Assembly (NCBI GenBank): GCA_029884425.1
Contig: JAOUHV010000006.1
Span: 35,041-99,040 of the forward strand
Origin: Gammaproteobacteria bacterium
Lineage (GTDB): Bacteria; Pseudomonadota; Gammaproteobacteria; S012-40
DNA length: 64,000 nt
Direction: 5' to 3'
Position 1 is the stretch's first letter. Every line of letters starts with the position of its first letter. The translations under genes were made by a program, and so were the position numbers. The notes below the pieces were generated by a model. That model was not told the origin of the DNA and made no database searches. It saw only the letters and a program-made list of their open reading frames with translations. This document shows positions 35,450 to 42,928 of this stretch, piece by piece.

Positions 35450-36859
35450 TTAACGATCGTAAGCCATTTCGTGTGGGTAAGAACCACGCGGTACCAAAGT
35501 ACCTTCGCGAGCAGTCATCCACATGTTGTAGAGCCATACAACGTTACCAGTAAATACCATGGTGCCGCCTACCCAGCGGGCGATCATGTATGGGTGCTCT
35601 GCAACAACTACGTCGATGTACGGCACTTCGTAGATCTTACCTGCACCTTGAATCAGACCAGCAATGGTCATTGAGATCCAGTAAATACAGAAGCCGATCA
35701 GGAAGAACCAGTAGTGCAAATTGGCCAGAGTCAGAGAGTACAGTTTACGGCGAAGCATTTGCTGCAAACCGAAGTACACAGCAGCAGCTTCAAGGAAGCT
35801 AGACATACCCAACAAAGCCAAGTGCGCGTGAGCCACAATCCAACCAGTACCATGTACGTACCAGTTAATTGCACGCGTCTGCTGGAAACCACCCTGCATG
35901 TTCAGAGGGATAGCCAACATTACGCCGGTGATAGAGAACTTGGTCTCAACGTTCTCAACGAACATGCTCCACTTACCCTTCATGGTTAGCAGGATGTTAG
36001 TTACGAACGCCACCGCTGGGATAAGGATCAACACACCCTCTACTGACGCAAACGACTTCAACCACTCGGGCAGAGGAGCTGACATCAAGTGATGCGATGC
36101 AGGAGTTGAGTAGAACGCAATAATCGCCCAGAAATGCAGGTGACCAACGCGGTGAGAATACAGCGGATTACCCGTCAACTTAGGAATGGTGTAATACGCA
36201 ATTGCCGCAGCAACCGGTGTAATCCACAGACCTAGTACGTTGTGAGCAAACCAGAACGTCAGGTACGCCTCTGTCAAACCAGACAGAGAGAACAACTCGG
36301 GCGCAGTACCAACTGTGAACACTACGATAACCATGAAGATACAGGCACCGAAGAACCAGTTAGTGATGTAGATACCCTGTGTTTTACGATGAGCGATAGT
36401 CAACCAAACGTTCAATCCCAGTGGAACCAGAACGCCACAGATAACCACCAAATCGATTGGCCAAATCAAGTCAGAATATTCACGACCTGAAGTAAAGCCC
36501 AACCACAGAAGAATCAAGCCCAAGCTCAAACCGATATTCCAGAGGAATACGGTCCACAGACCCAATTTCTCGGACCACAGCTTGGTATTACCCAGAGCCG
36601 GAGTCATATACATCATGGTCATACCGAAGGCCATAGAAATCCAGCCTACGATTACCGCCAGTACGTGTACTTGGCGCATGTGACCAAACGCAAACATTTC
36701 TGTTCCTGTTACGAAGTCTGGAAACGCTAGCTTCGCAGCATTAAAGGAACCCAGACCAGTCCCTACAACAAACCAGAAGATTGAAGAAAACCCGAAGAAG
36801 ATCGTCGCCGATCCTGCAGGAATTTCATCATTCTTGGCAAAGAGATATTTCAGCAGCAT
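35450..36859 (-). CDS. CcoN-like heme-copper oxidase catalytic subunit, divergent C family
   Basis: 469 aa, about 12 helices. Aligned by memory to cbb3 CcoN, all metal ligands are kept: low-spin heme b H65 and H346, high-spin heme H344, CuB H206, H256 and H257. The helix-VII tyrosine Y250 stands six residues before H256, as in cbb3 (the His-Tyr crosslink partner). However, the conserved glutamate of helix IX (E323 in P. stutzeri, in STFEGP) aligns with Q322 (LNMQGG), and the tyrosine six residues before it is replaced by Ala. It reduces O2 or NO; which one is not decidable here. A GGGAGGTGA site precedes the ATG. Fourth from the end of its operon. Confidence 0.88.
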   Translation of the reverse strand: MLLKYLFAKNDEIPAGSATIFFGFSSIFWFVVGTGLGSFNAAKLAFPDFVTGTEMFAFGHMRQVHVLAVIVGWISMAFGMTMMYMTPALGNTKLWSEKLGLWTVFLWNIGLSLGLILLWLGFTSGREYSDLIWPIDLVVICGVLVPLGLNVWLTIAHRKTQGIYITNWFFGACIFMVIVVFTVGTAPELFSLSGLTEAYLTFWFAHNVLGLWITPVAAAIAYYTIPKLTGNPLYSHRVGHLHFWAIIAFYSTPASHHLMSAPLPEWLKSFASVEGVLILIPAVAFVTNILLTMKGKWSMFVENVETKFSITGVMLAIPLNMQGGFQQTRAINWYVHGTGWIVAHAHLALLGMSSFLEAAAVYFGLQQMLRRKLYSLTLANLHYWFFLIGFCIYWISMTIAGLIQGAGKIYEVPYIDVVVAEHPYMIARWVGGTMVFTGNVVWLYNMWMTAREGTLVPRGSYPHEMAYDR

Positions 36860-36901
36860 GAAATCTCACCTCCCAAATTGGCATTCCCCAGATACAAAAG
36901 A

Positions 36902-36991
36902 TTACTCTTTTACTTTGTTTAGCAGGTACCAAGAAAACCACATACTTGAGAACGCGAGAAGGATCCCACAAGCCCCAGCAAATGTCGCCAT
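36902..36991 (-). CDS. 29-aa single-helix membrane protein upstream of the CcoN-like gene
   Basis: A very short frame with a good ribosome site (AAGGGG, 7 bases before ATG 36989-36991), 42 bases ahead of the ccoN-like start and 44 bases after the previous stop. The peptide is almost all hydrophobic helix (GACGILLAFSSMWFSWYLL) with a KVKE tail. It has the size and topology of the tiniest oxidase subunits. No family recognised. Confidence rests on operon position, ribosome site and the similar 30-aa frame at 41021-41113. Confidence 0.65.
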   Translation of the reverse strand: MATFAGACGILLAFSSMWFSWYLLNKVKE

Positions 36992-37035
36992 CTTATACCC
37001 CTTTCATTATTTTGTTAGTTAAACAAGCTACCAGC

Positions 37036-37329
37036 TTACTTCCATTCGGAAGTGCCACCATTCGCTTCGATTTCGCCATGTTTTGACATTGCCGCACCCA
37101 AAATTACAGCAAATGCAGCGCCAAAAATAAGCATCATCCAATCCAAGAAACCTGAGAAAGTAGACATAGAGAATGCTTCCATTCCCCAGCCACCCCAGCT
37201 CTCGTAGGGACCGCGACCCACAGCACACATAACCGCAGCGCCGAACACGCTACCATTACCCATACCTGTTGTGAATGCGGCAACTAGAAGAACCAACCAG
37301 GTCTTGCCCAAAGTTAGTTTATTTTTCAT
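37036..37329 (-). CDS. Two-helix membrane protein, head of the CcoN/CcoO operon
   Basis: 97 aa with an N-terminal helix (about 9-33, rich in Gly and Ala) and a second helix (about 59-80, GFLDWMMLIFGAAFAVILGAAM). A central GRGPYESWGGWGM segment lies between. No family recognised. It is the first gene of the operon that continues with the 29-aa protein, CcoN-like, CcoO-like, the 221-aa protein and the 48-aa protein. A GGAGGG ribosome site precedes the ATG. Confidence 0.72.
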   Translation of the reverse strand: MKNKLTLGKTWLVLLVAAFTTGMGNGSVFGAAVMCAVGRGPYESWGGWGMEAFSMSTFSGFLDWMMLIFGAAFAVILGAAMSKHGEIEANGGTSEWK

Positions 37330-37647
37330 TCCACCCTCCGATCAAAGTCAGATCCCAACAGAACCCTGCGAGCTTGAAAATCCTCCCTCACCCACAAGTT
37401 TCCGCAGAATGGTTTCCACATTTATAGAAACTAGAGAATCCTGACATAGCTACCTAACCCCGTCAAGGACATTCTCCAATAAAGTTCCGCGCCATTCTGA
37501 TCATTATTTCCACTACGCCAAACTGCGGCATATTCGCTTGATATATCACTTGTTTTTAAGTACATTCGAGGCCGACTACGTCAAATTTTCGCCTTTCTTT
37601 TTTTAAAAAATAACGACCATTTCGTACGTTTCGACGAGGACTATTGC
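37330..37647. other. 318-base divergent intergenic region driving the main oxidase operon
   Basis: No gene. It must hold promoters for the leftward operon (start 37329) and the rightward 71-aa gene (start 37648). On the minus strand a TTGACG (37465-37470 area) is visible without a good -10 at the right distance. On the plus strand near 37537 there is TTGATATATCA, a short palindrome that does not match the FNR/ANR consensus. No confident promoter call. Confidence 0.5.
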
Positions 37648-37863
37648 ATGCAGGATAAAGAACCGCTTGGCGCGCGTGAAGGTGCCGTCTACATACTGAT
37701 TGGCATCGGATCTCTACTGATGATCTCGTACCTGCCACACATGTTTTTAGACGGCTTGATTGAGGATGAAACTAAAGTACAAATTCAAATCGGAGTGACG
37801 CTAGTTTGGGCACTCATTCTCGGCGCCCTTGGCTGGGACATCATCAAGCGTCGCAATTCTTAG
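37648..37863 (+). CDS. Two-helix membrane protein, divergent from the oxidase operon
   Basis: 71 aa with two helices (about 12-33 and 47-66), a short acidic loop and a KRRNS C-terminus. A GAGGA ribosome site lies about 8 bases before the ATG. No family recognised. It is the only plus-strand gene inside the island and converges on the 151-aa gene with a 3-base gap. Confidence 0.7.
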   Translation: MQDKEPLGAREGAVYILIGIGSLLMISYLPHMFLDGLIEDETKVQIQIGVTLVWALILGALGWDIIKRRNS

Positions 37864-37866
37864 CAA

Positions 37867-38319
37867 TCACTTAAATATTCTCAACGCCGCCTTTGCTTCA
37901 TCAAATTCTGCCACGCTTGAAAACTGGCCCCGATGAAATATGCATTGCTGTCGCTTGCCCTGCAAATCAATTCCGGTTACAGCAATACTTTTGCCTGCAA
38001 AGTCACTGAAGAAACGGACATTCTGCGCCAGTTCCGACTTCTCACCCGCCTTGGTCTCGAGCACCACACCCTTCTTGGAGACCACAAAAGACACCACCGC
38101 ACTTGGCAACCACATCATTCGGGTTTTTGCGACTCGGTTAAAGCCAATGAGCGCCATGAACGTAGTCAAAAACATTAACAGATACGTAAAACCCTCATTT
38201 CCTGAATACCACAACTGAAACGCGACTGACGCCAGCGCTATCACAGTAGGCACATACAGCGCCAAATCCCAATACATCCCCCGCCGGTCTTGCCGAAGAT
38301 CAAATCGTCTTTCTGCCAT
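37867..38319 (-). CDS. Membrane protein with PH-like cytoplasmic domain
   Basis: 150 aa from ATG 38317-38319. Two helices (about 22-40 and 46-60) form a hairpin, followed by about 80 residues of beta-rich soluble domain (SFVVSKKGVVLETKAGEK, then VRFFSDFAGKSIAVTGID). This order resembles bacterial PH-like/DUF2244-type proteins sometimes found in oxidase operons, but I am not certain of the family. Last gene of the 39968-to-37867 operon. Confidence 0.65.
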   Translation of the reverse strand: MAERRFDLRQDRRGMYWDLALYVPTVIALASVAFQLWYSGNEGFTYLLMFLTTFMALIGFNRVAKTRMMWLPSAVVSFVVSKKGVVLETKAGEKSELAQNVRFFSDFAGKSIAVTGIDLQGKRQQCIFHRGQFSSVAEFDEAKAALRIFK

Positions 38320-38324
38320 CACTA

Positions 38325-38831
38325 CTAACCCTTGGATTCGCCATTTACTATTTTATTCAACACAATGTCCATTTCGCCATACAACATCCGTCCAGCACGA
38401 CGAAATATCACCTTGCCCTGAGCATCAATGACAAATGTCCAAGGATCACCTTTTACTTTGTAAGCAATAAAGGCTTCTGGATTTTTATACTGATCCATGT
38501 GCAAAAAGACGATTTCTTCGCCATATTTATTGATCATGGCCTTCAGCATTTGCAACTGCTTGTCACACACAGTGCAATGCCCTGGCGTCGCAAACTCAAC
38601 CAATATAGGCTTTCCGAACTTCAGCGCCTGATCCAACGAATATTGATACATCCGTTCATCAGGATAGCGATATGTCGTCAACCTCGACATATCGCCATCA
38701 ACGTCAGCCAAATGCTTCGTTCTTAATGACGGAGCAATTTCACCCAGACGCAGATCACCTTCCGGCGCCTCAAGACAAGCCGTCAAAGACACCAATACCA
38801 ATAGCAATCCGCAAATTTTAATTATTCGCAT
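38325..38831 (-). CDS. Thioredoxin-fold lipoprotein
   Basis: 168 aa from ATG 38829-38831; the longer frame would hide the signal peptide. The leader ends SLTAC (C19 lipidated). The thioredoxin-like domain carries a CxxC motif, PGHCTVCDKQ (C86, C89), and the cis-Pro region around GDPWTFVIDAQGKVIFR. Such proteins keep heme- or copper-site cysteines reduced during oxidase maturation (TlpA/Sco-like roles). It is not a Sco1 protein in the strict sense, since its motif is not CxxxCP with a distal histidine. The start overlaps the preceding gene by 14 bases. Confidence 0.82.
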   Translation of the reverse strand: MRIIKICGLLLVLVSLTACLEAPEGDLRLGEIAPSLRTKHLADVDGDMSRLTTYRYPDERMYQYSLDQALKFGKPILVEFATPGHCTVCDKQLQMLKAMINKYGEEIVFLHMDQYKNPEAFIAYKVKGDPWTFVIDAQGKVIFRRAGRMLYGEMDIVLNKIVNGESKG

Positions 38832-39348
38832 AGGTTTTTTGCCAGCCAGCACAAGTACGGAAAAGGTTATAGGCCCAAATACAGTTCGCCAACAGCACCA
38901 GTGTGCCAAATATGCCCATCGTCGCCAACAGAGGTTTGACTATTTTTTCAACTTCGTCTGGTGACGCCTGAACGCTTGCAATGCCACCCATTACACCCGC
39001 CATAACAAAAAACACAACCATCCCTATCAGGCCAATGTTATGTATCCAAAAATGAACTATTACCAGACGCAGACTATAGATAGGACGCCTAACCAAACGC
39101 GGCACAATGTAGTACACCGCACCAAAGATAGCCATCTCAACCCAACCCAGCAGATTGATATGAGTATGTCCCCTTACGATTAAATCTCCGTGCAACCGAT
39201 GATCAACAAAATAGCGAAATTCAGCAATCCCGCCCATCAGCGCGCCCCAGGAAAAACCGATCAGACTATAGATAATGCAACAGTAAATAAACCAGAGCGT
39301 ATACTTTCGATATACGAGCTCTTGGCTATGTTCCCACGGTTTATTCAT
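38818..39348 (-). CDS. Half-size CcoN-like protein (heme-copper oxidase C-terminal half)
   Basis: 176 aa, four helices (about 17-40, 62-84, 92-120, 138-160). RGHTHINLLGWVEMAIFGAVYY-like helix 2 aligns with the heme-ligating helix X of CcoN (GHVHAGALGWVAM): H61 and H63 take the place of the two axial heme histidines. The following IVPRLVRRPIYSLRL and HFW segments also match CcoN. The CuB histidines and helices I-VII are missing, so it cannot be a complete oxidase. It may bind heme b and act as a second membrane subunit, or be a sensor/assembly factor. Sits 14 bases after a cytochrome c gene. Confidence 0.78.
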   Translation of the reverse strand: MNKPWEHSQELVYRKYTLWFIYCCIIYSLIGFSWGALMGGIAEFRYFVDHRLHGDLIVRGHTHINLLGWVEMAIFGAVYYIVPRLVRRPIYSLRLVIVHFWIHNIGLIGMVVFFVMAGVMGGIASVQASPDEVEKIVKPLLATMGIFGTLVLLANCIWAYNLFRTCAGWQKTYANN

Positions 39349-39362
39349 GATCTACCAACTTC

Positions 39363-39968
39363 TCAATTTTGTTTGCTTACAGGCTCAGACAACGACTCCT
39401 CAGAGTTGTTCCTATCTCTGATGTCTTCGTATTTTTCATCCCATTCCTTCGGCGCCCACATCTTAACCATGCCATCGATAAAACCCGAATGCTCAGGTGG
39501 AGGCACTTTTGCAACCGATGAACCCGCATTCGCCTTCAGCTCGGACAAAAATACCGACATTTTGTACAAATGCTCTCTCGGCATTTCTGAAACGTACGCA
39601 GCTTCTTTTGGCGGCAAACCATGATCTAACGTTTGCGCACCATATGTTTTTTCTGGATTAATCAGGAAATTCTCCAACCACTCCCTTGAGTATTTGGAAC
39701 CAATTCCATCAAGAACCAAGCCCATGCTTGTGCCAGAACGAACCGCGCGGTGACACGAGTTGCAGCGCGCCTCTCGATACAATGTGTATCCTTCTTTGCC
39801 GACCTCAGAAAAATCAAAAAAGGTATTCTGTTCAAACATCGGACCTTCTTTATTATGCCGAACTGTTTCAAGGCCAACGTACGCAATCATGGCCAACAAA
39901 AAAAACACTGCAAACACAATCAACAAAATCTTTTCGCCGGATTTTAGCGGTTGCTTTTTCTTCGCCAT
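39363..39968 (-). CDS. Membrane-anchored monoheme cytochrome c, CcoO/NorC-like
   Basis: 201 aa from ATG 39966-39968. One N-terminal helix (about 13-34) carries a periplasmic cytochrome with CNSCH (69-73) and probable Met ligand in HLYKMSVFL. A charged C-terminal tail of about 50 residues follows. Placed directly upstream of the half-CcoN gene, the pair recalls the NorC-NorB order, although the partner is only half-size. A tract of nine C in the 5' leader on this strand (39990-39998) is 22 bases before the ATG. Confidence 0.82.
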   Translation of the reverse strand: MAKKKQPLKSGEKILLIVFAVFFLLAMIAYVGLETVRHNKEGPMFEQNTFFDFSEVGKEGYTLYREARCNSCHRAVRSGTSMGLVLDGIGSKYSREWLENFLINPEKTYGAQTLDHGLPPKEAAYVSEMPREHLYKMSVFLSELKANAGSSVAKVPPPEHSGFIDGMVKMWAPKEWDEKYEDIRDRNNSEESLSEPVSKQN

Positions 39969-40044
39969 AGTCAGAAACACACCAATTTAGGGGGGGGGAG
40001 CACTAAGGACACAGTATAGTTGGTACCCTTCTCTTTTTTCACCC

Positions 40045-40074
40045 AAAAAGAAAGGCGAGCTTAAGGCCCGCCTT
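40045..40074 (-). terminator. Rho-independent terminator after the diheme cytochrome gene
   Basis: On the minus strand a stem AAGGCGGGC/GCTCGCCTT (one mismatch) with a short loop is followed by TTCTTTTT. It lies about 40 bases downstream of the stop at 40116. Confidence 0.78.
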
Positions 40075-40115
40075 CCTATTTTGCCAACCTTATTCAAGAT
40101 TCAGCTACATCGGTA

Positions 40116-40889
40116 TTATTTACCGTTATAGCGCTCTTTGTCATAAGGAGTGAAGAAGTTACCGCTACTATAGTCGCTAGCAGTTGTCAGATATGCAGCC
40201 GCATTATAGATATCTTCATCTGTCATGCGAGAAGCGATAATCTGCATTTGGCTCTGTGCATCATTCTTACGCACGCCATCGCGGAAAGCTTTCAGCTGAT
40301 TCACGATGTATACGTACTTCTGACCACCGATACGAGGATAGAGGGGGGGAGCACCACGACCATTGTAACCGTGACATGAACGGCACGCAGACAATGGATT
40401 CTGGCGATTACCTTGACCCCATTCAACGATTGACTTACCCTTGTGGGTCGCACCAACAGGAATCGCGCCTGCATCTCTCAGTGCATTCAGGTCAGAGCCG
40501 TGACGACCATCATCAACCACCGCAATTGACTCCAAGTAGGTCGCAACATCATTACGATCTTTAGCAGTCATACCTTTGGCGATGCCATTCATGGCAAACA
40601 TGGTTCCATCTTCACGCTTGTCTGTCGCAAAATCTTCTAGCTGCTTACGCAAGAAAACTGCAAACTGACCAGCCAAACGAGGCGTACCCATTGCATCCTG
40701 ACCCATGCCATCAGCACCATGACAGGAAGCACACGCTGGAACATCACCCTTACCACTTGTATAAATATTCTTGCCATTGGCGATATCGCCGTTGCCGCGC
40801 GGGTACTGTGCACTCGCGCTTACAACCGAAGGCGCGACAATGCCAAGCACTAAAGCTGCAGCAGAAACAGCAGTCAGTAAACGTCGCAT
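40116..40889 (-). CDS. Diheme cytochrome c (cytochrome c4-like)
   Basis: 257 aa from ATG 40887-40889 (a GGGAGG site lies ahead). The signal peptide (about 1-27, SASA/Q) is followed by two homologous cytochrome domains, each with one CxxCH: CASCH (53-57) and CRSCH (near 158). HGADGMGQ and HGYNGRGAPPLYPRIGGQ segments are typical of c4-type cytochromes. In other bacteria cytochrome c4 donates electrons to cbb3 oxidases, which fits this neighbourhood. It is preceded by a 30-aa membrane protein and ended by a terminator. Confidence 0.9.
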   Translation of the reverse strand: MRRLLTAVSAAALVLGIVAPSVVSASAQYPRGNGDIANGKNIYTSGKGDVPACASCHGADGMGQDAMGTPRLAGQFAVFLRKQLEDFATDKREDGTMFAMNGIAKGMTAKDRNDVATYLESIAVVDDGRHGSDLNALRDAGAIPVGATHKGKSIVEWGQGNRQNPLSACRSCHGYNGRGAPPLYPRIGGQKYVYIVNQLKAFRDGVRKNDAQSQMQIIASRMTDEDIYNAAAYLTTASDYSSGNFFTPYDKERYNGK

Positions 40890-41020
40890 ACCTAGAAGCC
40901 CTCCCAATTTAGCTCCCAAAATCAGCCTCTCTTAACCTGCTGATAAAAGCGCACCCTTTTATCAACAAAGAAGAAGCTCGAAAGTATTATTAAAAATTTA
41001 TGTTGCTTTGTTTTCGTTTC

Positions 41021-41113
41021 TTATGAGTTCAGCTTGAGCATCAACCAAGCTAGGACGAATGCCCCAACGAACCATAAGAGGTAGATTATTGCAACCGCTT
41101 CAGTTTGTAACAC
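41021..41113 (-). CDS. 30-aa single-helix membrane protein
   Basis: A very short frame starting at GTG 41111-41113, directly behind a near-perfect GGGAGGTGGGG ribosome site. A promoter is in place at 41181-41209. The peptide is a single hydrophobic helix (AIIYLLWFVGAFVLAWLML) ending KLNS. It is placed 131 bases before the diheme cytochrome gene. It is similar in size and topology to the 29-aa frame ahead of ccoN. The translation is short, so coding is likely rather than certain. Confidence 0.62.
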   Translation of the reverse strand: MLQTEAVAIIYLLWFVGAFVLAWLMLKLNS

Positions 41114-41180
41114 GACCCCACCTCCCTCTAGTTGTAGTCGTTTTTTAACCAATCAGTGATATGGCACCACTTAGCACGCC

Positions 41181-41209
41181 ATTCAACCATCAAAAATATA
41201 AGCTGTCAA
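41181..41209 (-). promoter_or_regulatory. Sigma70-type promoter for the 30-aa protein and diheme cytochrome
   Basis: On the minus strand a consensus TTGACA (41204-41209) and TTGAAT (41181-41186) are spaced by 17 bases. It lies about 68 bases upstream of GTG 41113. Confidence 0.6.
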
Positions 41210-41358
41210 CACGTTACCGCTTTCAAAAACGAGTATTGGTCAAACTCGGCGGTTTACGGAGTTTAGCTGTTTTATGCGGTCGACATCCATCCACAACCGT
41301 GGATGACGCTACCCAACTTTTCCGCTATGCTTCCAGCCTGACCAAAAAGTAACACAAA

Positions 41359-42864
41359 ATGGAGCACAAGCAATCCATGAATTCTCAAGTAACCGTTTTT
41401 TTTGAGAAATACTGGGGAATTATCGCACTATCTACCTGGGCAATTTTGTTGCTGGGTTTGCAACTGGTTAATTTTACTCCTTACGGGATCGATGAAAACG
41501 CAGCCCGCGGGCTTCTCCTTAACTGGACAGTCTCAGATAACATCGTTAACCCTGTCGTAATTTTTGGAGTGCCTGATTTCCGCGCTCTGCTTTTTGTGCC
41601 CATTGGCGCCTATTGGACAGGTAGCATGGTCGCGGCCAAAGTGATGGCCATTATTATGATGGCACTTGCGGTCTTCATGCTGCATCGCTGGGCCAGTCGC
41701 ACTACGAGCAGTGAATCCGCCATTTTGGCCAGCGCATTACTTTTACTGTCGCCCGCTGTTTTAAATCAAATTGATTCATTAGGTGCTGCAGCCTATCTGC
41801 TGCTGGGCTTTGCCGTTGGTGCCTGGCTCGATCATGCCTATCGCGCCAAACCTCGCTATTTTGGTGGCTGGTACTTCTCGCAAATGCTGTGGATTGCAGT
41901 GCTGTTCACAATTCACCCTCTGGCCATCGCCTATCCCCTCCTGTTGGCTTGGCGCTGGTATCGTTTTCCCGACGCACATAAAACCGGCCTTCACATATAC
42001 ATAGGCATCGTCATCGCGCTGTTGCTTGCATTTTCGCTGAAGGGGGGCTGGGAAAATACTTCCTGGCTTGCCAATCCGGTATACGCTCTGGCGTCGGCGA
42101 TGCAGGGCAGCGTGCTTTGGAGTATCGCCGATCTGAACTGGACCGTCGGCATCATTGCCTCGACAGCCATCGTTGCGGTTCTGATATTTGACCGCCAATT
42201 TCTGACACAAGATTTTCTTGCCTCACTCTTGGCTCTGTCCACAATTATCGGCTTGGTCGCTGCGGATAAAGCCTGGGCCACCATTGCAATTGCGTTGGCA
42301 CTGTATCGCGGCGTCCATCTGCTTATTTTACTCAATCAACGCGTGGGCAAACACTCATTCTGGGGACAACGCGGTATCGTTGCCGTGCTTTCTTTCGTCG
42401 TTGCAACCTATTGCATGATGGAAGCAAAGACCCACTACTACTCACTGAAGCTAGAGGTATTATCGCCTGAGGATGAGCTAATTCGTGAACTTGCGGATGT
42501 TGCTGCCGACGAGAGCAAACCTTTCCGCGCTGCCAGCCAATGGCCTGGCCGTACCATGCTCGCAGTTAAACGCGACGTGCTGCCATTACCGCCTGCAACG
42601 GAAAATCCGGCTGATTTCGTACCATACTTGCAGAGCGTGACTCATCTGGTTTTCGATCAGAATCTTGAAAAAAATAAAGCTCTCGCCAACGACATTGCCG
42701 AGTTAACCGGCGCAACAGAAACCATCGCCTTCATGAAAGCGGGTGTCATCGTCGAAGTCAGAGAGCACAAGGTCGAACTGAAACATTATCGACCACCCGT
42801 GGACACACAAGCTAAACCTAATAACATGCAGGATACCGGCGCCAGTACAGATTCACCCACTTAG
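41359..42864 (+). CDS. Polytopic membrane protein, glycosyltransferase-C-like topology
   Basis: 501 aa. About ten helices occupy residues 18-360, beginning with IIALSTWAILLLGLQL and an acidic YGIDENAARG loop after the first helix. That loop is reminiscent of the DxE loop of GT-C/ArnT-like mannosyltransferases. A soluble C-terminal domain of about 120 residues follows. I cannot confirm enzyme activity. The start may be ATG 41359 or ATG 41377. It precedes, by 64 bases, the ExbB-vWA gene pair on the same strand. Confidence 0.65.
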   Translation: MEHKQSMNSQVTVFFEKYWGIIALSTWAILLLGLQLVNFTPYGIDENAARGLLLNWTVSDNIVNPVVIFGVPDFRALLFVPIGAYWTGSMVAAKVMAIIMMALAVFMLHRWASRTTSSESAILASALLLLSPAVLNQIDSLGAAAYLLLGFAVGAWLDHAYRAKPRYFGGWYFSQMLWIAVLFTIHPLAIAYPLLLAWRWYRFPDAHKTGLHIYIGIVIALLLAFSLKGGWENTSWLANPVYALASAMQGSVLWSIADLNWTVGIIASTAIVAVLIFDRQFLTQDFLASLLALSTIIGLVAADKAWATIAIALALYRGVHLLILLNQRVGKHSFWGQRGIVAVLSFVVATYCMMEAKTHYYSLKLEVLSPEDELIRELADVAADESKPFRAASQWPGRTMLAVKRDVLPLPPATENPADFVPYLQSVTHLVFDQNLEKNKALANDIAELTGATETIAFMKAGVIVEVREHKVELKHYRPPVDTQAKPNNMQDTGASTDSPT

Positions 42865-42928
42865 CCATTCATCCTGAGAATAACAAACGTGCGCGCACCA
42901 TAGCGCGCACAACAATAAGGATAACCGT

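Noticed and set aside
37537..37552. TTGATATATCACTTG considered as an FNR/ANR site for the oxidase operon
   Set aside because: Only the left half matches TTGATnnnnATCAA; the right half reads CACTT, so I do not call it.
38325..38831. Sco1/SenC assignment for the thioredoxin-fold lipoprotein
   Set aside because: The motif is CTVC (CxxC); Sco proteins have CxxxC with a distal His, which I do not see.
41161..41352. 63-aa plus-strand frame before the polytopic membrane protein
   Set aside because: Starts within the promoter of the leftward unit, with no ribosome site and a basic low-complexity-like composition.
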